Of a stretch of DNA of 64,000 nucleotides, positions 1 to 6,900 are shown in pieces. Under the pieces are notes generated by a model. That model saw only the letters and a list, made by a program, of their open reading frames with translations, was not told where the DNA came from and made no database searches. The position numbers and the translations under genes are program-made. The stretch is from Phocaeicola plebeius DSM 17135 (GTDB taxonomy: Bacteria; Bacteroidota; Bacteroidia; Bacteroidales; Bacteroidaceae): positions 83,257 through 147,256 of the forward strand of contig NZ_DS990123.1 in the NCBI RefSeq assembly GCF_000187895.1. Reading direction: 5' to 3'. Numbering within the stretch: position 1 is the first letter of the stretch; every line of letters begins with the position of its first letter.

Positions 1-1249
1 CCATAGACTTGTTCGGATAAGTAACAGGACGATATCCCCATACACTATAGAACAGGTTATTCATACCACTATAAGAAGTTTCTGATGGAGTGCTACCAGT
101 CTGTATGCTACGAGAATAGTTTGTAGTCAGACTAATATCCAATTTATCTCTTTTCACAACCGTATTTGCACGCGCCTGAAAACGTTCATAACCTGAATTC
201 AGCAAAATACCATCTTGATTATAATAAGATACAGATGCATTGTAACGAACACCTTCTGTACCTCCCGTAATTCTTATATTATGATTATGCTGCAAAGCTG
301 TACGCAAAATTTCATCTTGCCAGTCATATTGGAAAATATCACGATAATCTTCCAGAGTCCATTGTTTTCCTTGATATTCCATAAGGTATCCACCTGTCGA
401 ATTTGCAATGGATGCAGGATATGTTTCTGCCTGTAATTTTACAAATTCGTATGCATCCATCATCGGAATGGTACGAGTCACATGCTGCATGGTTACACTT
501 CCATCATATGTAATTTGTGCCTTACCTACCTTACCTTTTTTAGTCGTAATAATAACTACACCATTTGCACCACGAGCACCATAAATAGCCGTAGCCGAAG
601 CATCCTTCAAAATATCCAATGATTCAATATCAGAAGGGTTGATAGTACTTGCAATGGCAGCATCTTCCACCGGGAAACCATCAATTACATAAAGTGGAGA
701 GTTATCCTGTGTCAATGAGTTATTACCACGAATTACAATATTCATCGTTCCACCCGGAGTACCTTCTCCAGAAGACACATTTACACCCGCAATACGTCCC
801 CCCAGTGTCTGGTCAAATGACCCTACTGGAGTATTTAACAATTCATTCATATCCGCCTTGGCTACAGAACCAGTCAGGTCTTTTTTTCTCACTTCCTGGT
901 AACCAACGACTACAACTTCATCCAATACCTTTGTATCTTCTTCCAATACAATAGACATTGGTTTAGAGGGATCCACCTGGAGTTCTTTTGTGGCATAGCC
1001 AATAAAAGAAATCACAATAACGGATTTTTTGTCAGGTACTCCTAACGAAAACTTACCATCAATATCGGTAATGGTTCCCTGAGTAGTACCTTTTACTTGA
1101 ATACTGGCACCGATGACACTTTCTCCTGTCTTGTCAATCACAGTACCCTTCACGAGCACCTGGGCCATAGCCACAGTCATAGAGAATAAGACGAACAGCA
1201 TCATGCTCAATCCCCTTCTCCATAGAATAGTACGGAATTCAGTTTGCAT
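1..1249 (-). CDS. SusC/RagA-family TonB-dependent outer membrane receptor (N-terminal part, cut by window edge)
   Basis: About 416 N-terminal codons of a SusC-like receptor, which would import a glycan fragment through the outer membrane with a SusD partner. I translated the minus strand from the ATG at 1249. Residues 1-30 are a signal peptide ending A-M-A-Q. A carboxypeptidase-D-like regulatory domain follows (GTVIDKTGESVIGASIQVKG), then a TonB-box-like stretch DEVVVVGYQEV and the plug domain with the family signatures VIDGFPVEDA, LKDASATAIYGARGANGVV and ITTKKG. There is no STN domain, unlike the SusC at 41713-44928, so it is probably not controlled by an ECF-sigma/FecR pair. No frameshift is seen. 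The beta-barrel and any SusD gene lie outside the window, so the substrate cannot be guessed. Confidence 0.95.
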   Translation of the reverse strand, partial: MQTEFRTILWRRGLSMMLFVLFSMTVAMAQVLVKGTVIDKTGESVIGASIQVKGTTQGTITDIDGKFSLGVPDKKSVIVISFIGYATKELQVDPSKPMSIVLEEDTKVLDEVVVVGYQEVRKKDLTGSVAKADMNELLNTPVGSFDQTLGGRIAGVNVSSGEGTPGGTMNIVIRGNNSLTQDNSPLYVIDGFPVEDAAIASTINPSDIESLDILKDASATAIYGARGANGVVIITTKKGKVGKAQITYDGSVTMQHVTRTIPMMDAYEFVKLQAETYPASIANSTGGYLMEYQGKQWTLEDYRDIFQYDWQDEILRTALQHNHNIRITGGTEGVRYNASVSYYNQDGILLNSGYERFQARANTVVKRDKLDISLTTNYSRSIQTGSTPSETSYSGMNNLFYSVWGYRPVTYPNKSM

Positions 1250-1291
1250 ACAATGAATTTAGATTAAATTTAGATTTTAAAGTTTTCGTGA

Positions 1292-1327
1292 CAAATGTAC
1301 CGTTTTATTATAGAAAGAAGTGACAAA
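1292..1327 (-). promoter_or_regulatory. Bacteroidetes-type promoter for the SusC-like gene
   Basis: On the minus strand TACATTTG (1292-1299) matches the -7 consensus TAnnTTTG. A TTTG lies upstream at 1324-1327, slightly farther away than usual for the -33 element. The predicted leader is about 35 nt. Confidence 0.5.
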
Positions 1328-1477
1328 ATAGTTCATTTAAGGGGACAAAAATATTCATTAGCTAAAAAAACAAAAAATTACAAACTTTATAAACACCTAT
1401 TTATCAGATACATACGAAAACAAACATGATAAAGAACATCTATTTCACAAATAAAATTATACCTCCAAATGCTTTTA

Positions 1478-1503
1478 CATCACCCTCAAAAACACAAGTA
1501 CAT
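1478..1503. repeat. Left fragment of a palindromic repeat cluster split by the IS element
   Basis: CAT followed by CACCCTC and AAAACACAAGTAC is one unit of a roughly 23-bp repeat. Its other copies lie right of the insertion sequence at 3010-3032 and, inverted, at 3047-3069. The remainder of the 1250-1503 gap holds only the SusC promoter and AT-rich sequence. Confidence 0.6.
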
Positions 1504-1543
1504 TGTAGTGTACTAAATAAGTTGACACAATTTATTTAGTAAC

Positions 1544-1900
1544 ATGCGTAAAAATCGAAAGTTCTCAAAGGCAGAATGTCTGTCTTATCTGGAAGAATAT
1601 ATGTGTTCTTCTCAGAACCATAGTGAATTTGAACGAGAAAAAGGTCTGAAACGTACTACAATTAGCCGCTGGCTTCGTATCTTTGGGATTGAAGATAAAC
1701 CAAGTCCCATTATGAGCAAGAAACTAAGTCAGACCGAGCAGGAGCTTCATGACCGTATTCATGAGCTCGAGCGGAAAATCAAGTCCCTGGAAGTAGAGTT
1801 GAAGCAGTCCAACATGGCCCGTGACGCCTACGACTGCATGATTGACCTTGCGGAAAAGACCTATAACATTCCGGTAAGAAAAAACTCCGGTGCCAAGTAA
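1544..1900 (+). CDS. IS3-family transposase OrfA
   Basis: A 118-residue protein encoding the DNA-binding half of the transposase. Residues 1-50 look like a helix-turn-helix (SEFEREKGLKRTTISRWLR), and residues 60-95 are a charged heptad-like helix (LHDRIHELERKIKSLEVELK), the leucine-zipper-like oligomerisation segment usual in OrfA. The heptamer A AAA AAC at 1879-1885 lies just before the stop. Slippage there fuses OrfA to OrfB and gives the active transposase, while unshifted OrfA normally acts as a repressor of transposition. The start codon is 40 bp from the left terminus. Confidence 0.9.
   Translation: MRKNRKFSKAECLSYLEEYMCSSQNHSEFEREKGLKRTTISRWLRIFGIEDKPSPIMSKKLSQTEQELHDRIHELERKIKSLEVELKQSNMARDAYDCMIDLAEKTYNIPVRKNSGAK
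1879..1885 (+). promoter_or_regulatory. Programmed -1 ribosomal frameshift site A AAA AAC
   Basis: In the orfA frame the codons read AGA AAA AAC TCC. The heptamer A-AAA-AAC fits X-XXY-YYZ, and a -1 slip continues CTC CGG TGC CAA and on into the integrase domain with no stop. The orfB frame is closed by a TAA at 1864-1866, only a few codons upstream, which confines the shift to this site. GC-rich sequence follows and could form a stimulatory structure. Confidence 0.85.
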
Positions 1901-2805
1901 TCCGGGGCCTGTCTCAAGGCGGACGCCGTTACCGCGTGCGTCCGCTTTGCAGATTGCTTGGCATATCAGCACAGGGATACTACAAGCATGACTATGCCTC
2001 AAACGAGGCTGACATACTCTCTGCCAGCATTGTATTGTACTGCCTGTACGTCCGCCAGAAGGAATGTCTTCCCAAGGCGGGCTGTCGGGAACTCTACACA
2101 CTCTGCCGTGAATACTTCAGGGAAAAGTTCACCATAGGACGGGACAGGTTTTACAATGTGCTCCGTTCCAACTCGCTCATGCTCAGGCGGACAAGGTACC
2201 GTCCTCGTACCACGGACTCCAGACACGGTTACCGTCTTTACAGGGATCTTGTAAACACTTCTCCCAAGTACACGCCTGTGGGCAATGGCCGGCTTGTGGT
2301 GGCGGACATCACCTATATCTATACCAGAGAAGGTTTTGCCTATCTTTCACTGGTGACTGACGCCTACAGCAGATACATAGTCGGATACTGCCTGAGCAGG
2401 AGTCTGGATGCGGAGGGACCGCTGAAAGCCATGTACATGGCTCTGGAGACCTACCGTGCCTACGGAATCAGTACGGAAGGCATGATACACCACTCTGACC
2501 GTGGCGTGCAGTATGCCTCGAAGCAGTACACGAACCTGCTGCTTTCACAAGGCATCAGAATCAGCATGACCCAGACGGGAGACCCGCTTCACAATGCCCT
2601 GGCCGAGAGGATGAACAACACCCTGAAGAACGGGTGGCTCTTCAATGAAGGTGATATGGACTTCAGACAGGCAGAGGAAGCCGTAAGTAAATCCGTAGCG
2701 ATGTACAACAATGCCAGACCACACAGGGCACTGGGTATGAAGACCCCTATGGAAGTCTTTTCAGGCAGAGGAGGAAACCCTCTTATGGAATATCGGTATA
2801 ACTGA
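1885..2805 (+). CDS. IS3-family transposase OrfB (DDE integrase), expressed by -1 frameshift
   Basis: This is the catalytic half of the OrfAB transposase, with an rve/DDE integrase core that cuts and joins the IS ends. The first Asp lies in VVADITYIYT, the second in MIHHSDRGVQYAS, and the Glu in NALAERMNNTLKNGW, with the spacing of IS3-family enzymes. An HTH_21-like region (LYTLCREYFREKF) precedes the core. The frame is read from the slippage site, and no ATG exists near its beginning. A GTG at 1936 could in principle start OrfB alone. The open frame is full length and undamaged. Confidence 0.9.
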   Translation, partial: LRCQVIRGLSQGGRRYRVRPLCRLLGISAQGYYKHDYASNEADILSASIVLYCLYVRQKECLPKAGCRELYTLCREYFREKFTIGRDRFYNVLRSNSLMLRRTRYRPRTTDSRHGYRLYRDLVNTSPKYTPVGNGRLVVADITYIYTREGFAYLSLVTDAYSRYIVGYCLSRSLDAEGPLKAMYMALETYRAYGISTEGMIHHSDRGVQYASKQYTNLLLSQGIRISMTQTGDPLHNALAERMNNTLKNGWLFNEGDMDFRQAEEAVSKSVAMYNNARPHRALGMKTPMEVFSGRGGNPLMEYRYN

Positions 2806-3009
2806 AAGATGTGCTCGTCGGGACGGGTGCTCCCGCCCCTTGCCGCACGGCGCTCCCCGAGCGATGAGTTTTTAGAGAGAAAATATACGGATATTGAGTT
2901 TTTGTTGTAGTTTTGCAGAACTGACAACCTTTTTAGGAATATAATGTTTAACCTGTCAACTTAGTCAGGAATTAATCTTCAAACTGACAACTATTTTTAG
3001 TACACTTCA

Positions 3010-3069
3010 CATTTCAACTAAAACGCAAGTACGTTTCCTTTAAAATGTACTTGTGTTTCAGTTAAAATG
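3010..3069. repeat. Palindromic repeat pair (hairpin with about 23-bp arms)
   Basis: The arm at 3010-3032 (CAT, TTCAACT, AAAACGCAAGTAC) is the near-perfect reverse complement of the arm at 3047-3069, with a 14-nt loop. A further degenerate inverted copy of AAAACGCAAG lies at about 3090-3102 inside a short AAACGCCCTTGCGTTT palindrome. The same unit occurs left of the IS at 1478-1500, so the element landed inside a pre-existing cluster of at least three units. Confidence 0.7.
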
Positions 3070-3185
3070 TCAAAGAGTTTAAAATCAAACGCCCTTGCGT
3101 TTTCTCAGCAGATATCAAAATCATCTTTTTTCCTCTTTATTTAAAGAGGAAATATTCACCTTAGCTTGTTTTTCTGTTTCTATTA

Positions 3186-3217
3186 TTTGCAGAGTTCTCA
3201 AATTAGCCCTATCTTCG
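3186..3217 (+). promoter_or_regulatory. Probable promoter of the psd-pssA operon
   Basis: TTTG at 3186-3189 and TATCTTCG at 3210-3217 (one mismatch to TAnnTTTG) are 20 bp apart, the normal -33/-7 spacing. The psd ATG follows 26 bp later. Confidence 0.5.
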
Positions 3218-3242
3218 CACGATAAAAACATTCAACTTTGTT

Positions 3243-3938
3243 ATGACCCGAATGAACAAAATAAAGAAACTAAAAAAAATCCGCCTCCACCATGAAGGAA
3301 CTCACATTCTGATTACCAGCGCAATATTATTGCTTCTTGTAAACTCCGCTTTATATTGGGGGATAGAATGTCGGATACCATTTTATATTGTAGCGCCCAT
3401 TAGTATCATTCTGTATCTACTGATGGTCAATTTTTTCCGCTGCCCGATTCGATTGTTCAAAGGAGATACGGAAAAAACCGTAGTAGCTCCTGCCGACGGA
3501 CGTATCGTGGTAATTGAGGAGGTGGATGAACACGAATATTTCCATGACCGCCGACTGATGATTTCCATTTTCATGGACATCACCAATGTACATGCCAACT
3601 GGTATCCTGTAGACGGAGTGGTAAAGCATGTAGACCATCATAACGGACGTTTTATGAAAGCATGGCTTCCCAAAGCCAGTACGGAAAACGAACGCTCCAT
3701 GGTGGTAATTGAAACTCCTGAGGGTCATACAGTAATGGCACGCCAGATTGCAGGTGCAGTAGCAAGACGCATCGTTACCTATGCAGTACCGGGGGAAGAT
3801 TGTTATATTGACGAACACATGGGATTTATCAAATTCGGCTCACGGGTAGATGTATATCTGCCACTGGGCACAGAAGTCTGCGTCAGCATGGGACAAAAAA
3901 CCACCGGTAATGAAACGGTAATTGCCCGTCTGCCTTAA
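3243..3938 (+). CDS. psd: Phosphatidylserine decarboxylase proenzyme
   Basis: Converts phosphatidylserine to phosphatidylethanolamine at the inner membrane. The 231-residue proenzyme is of the short bacterial class. Residues 21-60 form two hydrophobic segments. The conserved middle includes [14 protein letters not shown] and [16 protein letters not shown]. The self-cleavage site lies in [12 protein letters not shown]: cleavage between Gly199 and Ser200 would turn Ser200 into the pyruvoyl cofactor of the small subunit. It is followed 40 bp later by pssA, which makes its substrate, so the two steps of phosphatidylethanolamine synthesis are in one operon. Confidence 0.95.
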   Translation: MTRMNKIKKLKKIRLHHEGTHILITSAILLLLVNSALYWGIECRIPFYIVAPISIILYLLMVNFFRCPIRLFKGDTEKTVVAPADGRIVVIEEVDEHEYFHDRRLMISIFMDITNVHANWYPVDGVVKHVDHHNGRFMKAWLPKASTENERSMVVIETPEGHTVMARQIAGAVARRIVTYAVPGEDCYIDEHMGFIKFGSRVDVYLPLGTEVCVSMGQKTTGNETVIARLP

Positions 3939-3978
3939 ACCTGAAATACAATATTTACACCTTATTATATAATAAGAT

Positions 3979-4683
3979 ATGGCAAATGTGATAACCCGGA
4001 ACATTCCCAATACCATTACAAGTTGCAACTTGTTTTGTGGATGCATAGCCAGCTATATGGCTTTTCATTGTAAATATGAACTGGCTCTGCTTTTTATTGT
4101 ATTAGGAGCCACATTCGACTTTTTTGATGGAATGACCGCCCGTCTGCTACATGTATCTTCTCCCATAGGAAAAGAACTTGATTCACTGGCAGATGACATC
4201 ACTTTTGGACTTGCACCGGCTGCCATCGCATTTTCTTTGTTTAAAGAAGTACATTATCCGGATTTTCTTCTGCCATTGTCAGGAATCATGCCCTATACAG
4301 CTTTCCTGATAGCTGTTTTCTCTGCCTTACGATTAGCCAAGTTTAATTTGGATGAACGACAGACTTCCTCCTTTATCGGGATGCCTACTCCAGCCAATGC
4401 GTTATTCTGGGGCTCACTGACCGTAGGTGCACACAGTTTTTTAGTATCCGACCATTTCAACGCTTTATACCTGTTCATCTTAGTAGTAATCATGTCACTG
4501 CTGCTGGTGGCAGAACTCCCGATGTTCTCACTGAAGTTTAAAGACCTGTCATGGGGACATAACAAGATAAGCTATATTTTTCTGATTGTCAGTATCCCTC
4601 TGCTAATTATTTTCCAACTGAGCGGATTTGCGGCTGTCATCGTCTGGTATATCATTCTGTCATTACTGACATATAAGAAATAG
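3979..4683 (+). CDS. pssA: CDP-diacylglycerol--serine O-phosphatidyltransferase
   Basis: Makes phosphatidylserine from CDP-diacylglycerol and serine in the inner membrane. The 234-residue polytopic protein carries the CDP-alcohol phosphotransferase motif in full: Asp50-Gly51-x2-Ala54-Arg55-x8-Gly64-x3-Asp68-x3-Asp72. About six to eight hydrophobic helices follow. It lies between psd and a small DUF4834 membrane protein, all on the plus strand with short gaps, so co-transcription is likely. Confidence 0.95.
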   Translation: MANVITRNIPNTITSCNLFCGCIASYMAFHCKYELALLFIVLGATFDFFDGMTARLLHVSSPIGKELDSLADDITFGLAPAAIAFSLFKEVHYPDFLLPLSGIMPYTAFLIAVFSALRLAKFNLDERQTSSFIGMPTPANALFWGSLTVGAHSFLVSDHFNALYLFILVVIMSLLLVAELPMFSLKFKDLSWGHNKISYIFLIVSIPLLIIFQLSGFAAVIVWYIILSLLTYKK

Positions 4684-4737
4684 CTTAGAAATCGTATGGC
4701 ACATTTTTTGCATATCTCACATTAAAAACAAAAGACA

Positions 4738-5025
4738 ATGTTCCATATTTTAGGCTTTCTATTTTTTATTATACTGGTTGTTCTGGTGATTGGATTGCTT
4801 ATACTTTCCAAAATCGTCAGTCTGGTATTCGGATTCAAACGCCGTATGCAAGGTAAGAATTCGGGTCAGAGAACAACTTACTCTTCTCAAAATTATCAGT
4901 CGAACCCTCGTCAGGAAGAGACAACAGATTCTTACTCCACACAAGGAGATGTACCTGTGCGTCAACGCAAAAAGATTTTTGATAAAGACGAAGGGGAATA
5001 CGTAGAGTTCGAAGAAATCAAATAA
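4738..5025 (+). CDS. Small membrane protein, DUF4834-like
   Basis: A 95-residue protein with one strongly hydrophobic N-terminal helix (residues 3-33), then a basic FKRRMQGK stretch, a Gln/Ser/Thr-rich linker and a charged tail KKIFDKDEGEYVEFEEIK. It resembles the small DUF4834 proteins found downstream of phospholipid genes in Bacteroides. The function is unknown. It starts 54 bp after pssA and is probably the last gene of that operon. Its stop is 4 bp from the stop of the convergent tadA gene, leaving no room for a separate terminator. Confidence 0.75.
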   Translation: MFHILGFLFFIILVVLVIGLLILSKIVSLVFGFKRRMQGKNSGQRTTYSSQNYQSNPRQEETTDSYSTQGDVPVRQRKKIFDKDEGEYVEFEEIK

Positions 5026-5029
5026 ACCA

Positions 5030-5464
5030 TCATCTCCTCTTCCGGAAGAAATCTTTCATCAGTCCGGCACATTCATCGGCCAGCACCCCTTTCACGACCA
5101 CGGTCTTCGGATGCAAGGCTTGAGGTGCATAGCGCTGGTAGCCTCTTTTCTCGTCTTCTGCACCGAAAACGAGCCGACCGACCTGCGACCAGGCAATGGC
5201 ACCGGCACACATCACACAGGGCTCCACTGTAACGTAGAGCGTACAGTCTGTCAAATATTTTGCTCCTAACGAATTGGCAGCGGCAGTAAGTGCCTGCATC
5301 TCGGCATGGGCTGTCACATCGTGCAGTGTTTCGGTCAGGTTATGCGCACGCGCCAGGATACGGTCACGACAGACTACCACGGCTCCCACCGGAACCTCTC
5401 CTCTTTCTGCTGCCCGTGCGGCCTCAGCCAGAGCCTGTTTCATGTAAAAAGAATCGTCTGCCAT
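5030..5464 (-). CDS. tadA: tRNA-specific adenosine-34 deaminase
   Basis: Deaminates A34 to inosine in the tRNA-Arg(ACG) anticodon. The 144-residue deaminase has the zinc site His53-Ala-Glu55 (TAHAEMQAL) and Pro-Cys83-x2-Cys86 (EPCVMCAGAI), with Glu55 as proton shuttle. The N-terminal MKQALAEAARAAERGEVPVGAVVV is typical of TadA rather than of free-nucleoside deaminases. It begins only 3 bp after the stop of the small gene at 5468-5701 and is probably translated from that gene's message. Confidence 0.93.
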   Translation of the reverse strand: MADDSFYMKQALAEAARAAERGEVPVGAVVVCRDRILARAHNLTETLHDVTAHAEMQALTAAANSLGAKYLTDCTLYVTVEPCVMCAGAIAWSQVGRLVFGAEDEKRGYQRYAPQALHPKTVVVKGVLADECAGLMKDFFRKRR

Positions 5465-5467
5465 AAC

Positions 5468-5701
5468 TTATCTGCGCATATCGTGTTCCTTAAAAAGAGT
5501 AGGATAATCTTCCTCCATATTCTGATGGATAAAAGCCAATACAGTCTCGCGAAGCCAGCGTGCCTTGTTGGTTATCTGGTATTTCTCCAGATAACGGTCT
5601 ACAATTCGCACCTCTTCTTCGCTCATCAGACAAACCATCCGCTGGCGGCGGGGAGGATTACTGACTGGTACTTTTTTTCTTTTTTTTCCGCTATTTACCA
5701 T
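5468..5701 (-). CDS. Small basic protein, ribbon-helix-helix-like, co-transcribed with tadA
   Basis: A 77-residue protein with a very basic N-terminus (NSGKKRKKVPVSNPPRRQR) and a predicted strand-helix-helix core (MVCLMSEEEVRIVDRYLEKY then NKARWLRETVLAFI). This suggests a ribbon-helix-helix or MobC-like fold. A longer open frame continues upstream to 6109, but it overlaps yraN on the other strand. A -7 element at 5710-5717 places the start at the ATG at 5701. The protein ends 3 bp before tadA. I recognise no named family, and a DNA- or RNA-binding role is inference from the fold guess and the basic tail. Confidence 0.7.
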   Translation of the reverse strand: MVNSGKKRKKVPVSNPPRRQRMVCLMSEEEVRIVDRYLEKYQITNKARWLRETVLAFIHQNMEEDYPTLFKEHDMRR

Positions 5702-5709
5702 CTTCGGTG

Positions 5710-5717
5710 CAAAATTA
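5710..5717 (-). promoter_or_regulatory. -7 promoter element for the small gene-tadA operon
   Basis: TAATTTTG on the minus strand matches TAnnTTTG exactly. Only 8 nt separate it from the ATG at 5701, so the message should have a leader of about 5 nt. Confidence 0.6.
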
Positions 5718-5751
5718 GCGTATTCTGTTAAAATGGAAGCATAAAAATGCG

Positions 5752-5759
5752 TATTTTTG
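5752..5759 (+). promoter_or_regulatory. -7 promoter element for yraN-birA-MATE
   Basis: TATTTTTG is an exact match, 15 bp before the yraN ATG at 5775. The in-frame TTG at 5757 lies inside the box and so cannot be the start. Confidence 0.55.
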
Positions 5760-5774
5760 CGAAAAAGCGGAAAA

Positions 5775-6143
5775 ATGGCATCACATAATGAACTAGGAAA
5801 AGAAGGAGAAAATACGGCCGTGAAGTACCTGCTGGAGAAAGGATATGAAATCAGGCATCGAAACTGGCACTCCGGACACCGTGACCTGGACATCGTGGCA
5901 CAGAAAGACGGTGAACTGGTCATTGTGGAGGTTAAGACACGAAGCGATGCCAGCTTCGGACAGCCGGAGGATGCGGTGGACAGGCGTAAGATAAGAAGCA
6001 TCGTAGCCTCTACGGATGCATACGTCCGAAAGTTTGCCATTGACCTTCCAGTTCGCTTTGATATTATCACGGTAGTAGGAAACCGCCCTCCCTTCCACAT
6101 AGAACACATTGAGGACGCCTTTTTCCCGCCCGTGTGGAACTAA
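5775..6143 (+). CDS. YraN/UPF0102 family nuclease-like protein
   Basis: A 122-residue protein with the restriction-endonuclease-like fold of the UPF0102 family. The PD-(D/E)xK-type motif is visible: Asp39 in HRDLDIVAQ and Glu52-x-Lys54 in VIVEVKTRSD. The N-terminal LGKEGENTAVKYLLEKGY is the usual family signature. The exact role in bacteria is not settled. The start at 5775 was chosen because the upstream TTG lies in the -7 box and MASHNELGKEGE gives the usual family length. birA begins 19 bp after it. Confidence 0.9.
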   Translation: MASHNELGKEGENTAVKYLLEKGYEIRHRNWHSGHRDLDIVAQKDGELVIVEVKTRSDASFGQPEDAVDRRKIRSIVASTDAYVRKFAIDLPVRFDIITVVGNRPPFHIEHIEDAFFPPVWN

Positions 6144-6162
6144 CTTTGAAACAGAAAAAACA

Positions 6163-6900
6163 ATGACATATCCTGAACCTATTGTATTGGCAGAAACGAC
6201 TTCTACCAATACATATCTGGCAACACTCTGCCAGAAAGAAGCGTGTGCGGAACTGACCACCGTGTATTCATCTTTCCAGTCGGCTGGACGCGGCCAGCGC
6301 GGCAACAGCTGGGAGTCGGAAGCCGGAAAGAACCTGCTCTTCAGTTTTGTTGTTTATCCGGAGTTTCTGGAGGCACACCGTCAGTTCTACCTTTCACAGG
6401 TGACCGCCCTGGCACTGCACGATGTGCTGTCCACCTACACAGAGGGCATTTCCATCAAATGGCCTAATGATATTTACTGGAAAGACAAGAAAATTTGCGG
6501 CACACTGATCGAAAATGACCTGACAGGCATCCATATCAGCCGTTCCATTTCGGGTACCGGCGTAAACCTGAACCAGGAACGTTTCCTCAGCGATGCACCT
6601 AATCCGGTATCATTATGCCAAATTACGGGCAACCAATATAACCCGCGGGAGATACTGGAACAGATTATGGAAAAAGTGACTGAATATTATCAGTATCTGA
6701 AAGAGAACCGGACAGAGGTGCTGGAAACACGCTACAAGGAGAGGCTTTACCGAAAAGAAGGATTACATCTGTTCCGCGATAAAAACGGTGACTTCCGGGC
6801 ACGCATTGCCGACATAGAACCGAACGGACGACTGATACTGGAAGACGAGAACGGACAGACAAGGGGGTATTTATTTAAGGAAGTGGAATACATCTTATGA
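6163..6900 (+). CDS. birA: Biotin--[acetyl-CoA carboxylase] ligase
   Basis: Activates biotin as biotinyl-AMP and attaches it to the biotin carrier protein. The 245-residue protein has only the catalytic and C-terminal SH3-like domains, with no N-terminal DNA-binding domain, so it is a pure ligase and not a repressor. The biotin/AMP loop reads GRGQRG (42-47), followed by KWPND (99-103) and KKICGTLIE with the catalytic lysine. I chose the ATG at 6163 because the longer frame from 6109 overlaps yraN and adds an unrelated 18 residues. Its stop overlaps the MATE gene start by 4 bp (ATGA). Confidence 0.93.
   Translation: MTYPEPIVLAETTSTNTYLATLCQKEACAELTTVYSSFQSAGRGQRGNSWESEAGKNLLFSFVVYPEFLEAHRQFYLSQVTALALHDVLSTYTEGISIKWPNDIYWKDKKICGTLIENDLTGIHISRSISGTGVNLNQERFLSDAPNPVSLCQITGNQYNPREILEQIMEKVTEYYQYLKENRTEVLETRYKERLYRKEGLHLFRDKNGDFRARIADIEPNGRLILEDENGQTRGYLFKEVEYIL

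Larger units (their letters stand above)
1504..3009 (+). mobile_element. Complete IS3-family insertion sequence, 1506 bp
   Basis: The left end TGTAGTGTACTAAATA and the reverse complement of the right end TGAAGTGTACTAAAAA form imperfect terminal inverted repeats that continue into AGTTGaCA/AGTTGtCA. The flanks carry a 3-bp direct duplication, CAT at 1501-1503 and CAT at 3010-3012, as expected for IS3-family transposition. Inside are orfA and orfB in overlapping frames. The right end holds three similar motifs: GACAACCTTTTTAG at 2923, TGTCAACTTAGTCAGG at 2954 and GACAACTATTTTTAG at 2986. These may be extra transposase binding sites. The ends, the duplication and both reading frames are intact, so it may be active. 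Its GC content is visibly higher than the surrounding intergenic DNA. Confidence 0.92.

Noticed and set aside
3095..3295. A 66-residue plus-strand frame before psd
   Set aside because: It overlaps the psd start and the -33/-7 promoter and has no recognisable motif.
5702..6109. Upstream extension of the small minus-strand gene to a 213-residue frame
   Set aside because: It overlaps yraN on the other strand, and the -7 box at 5710-5717 fits the short version starting at 5701.
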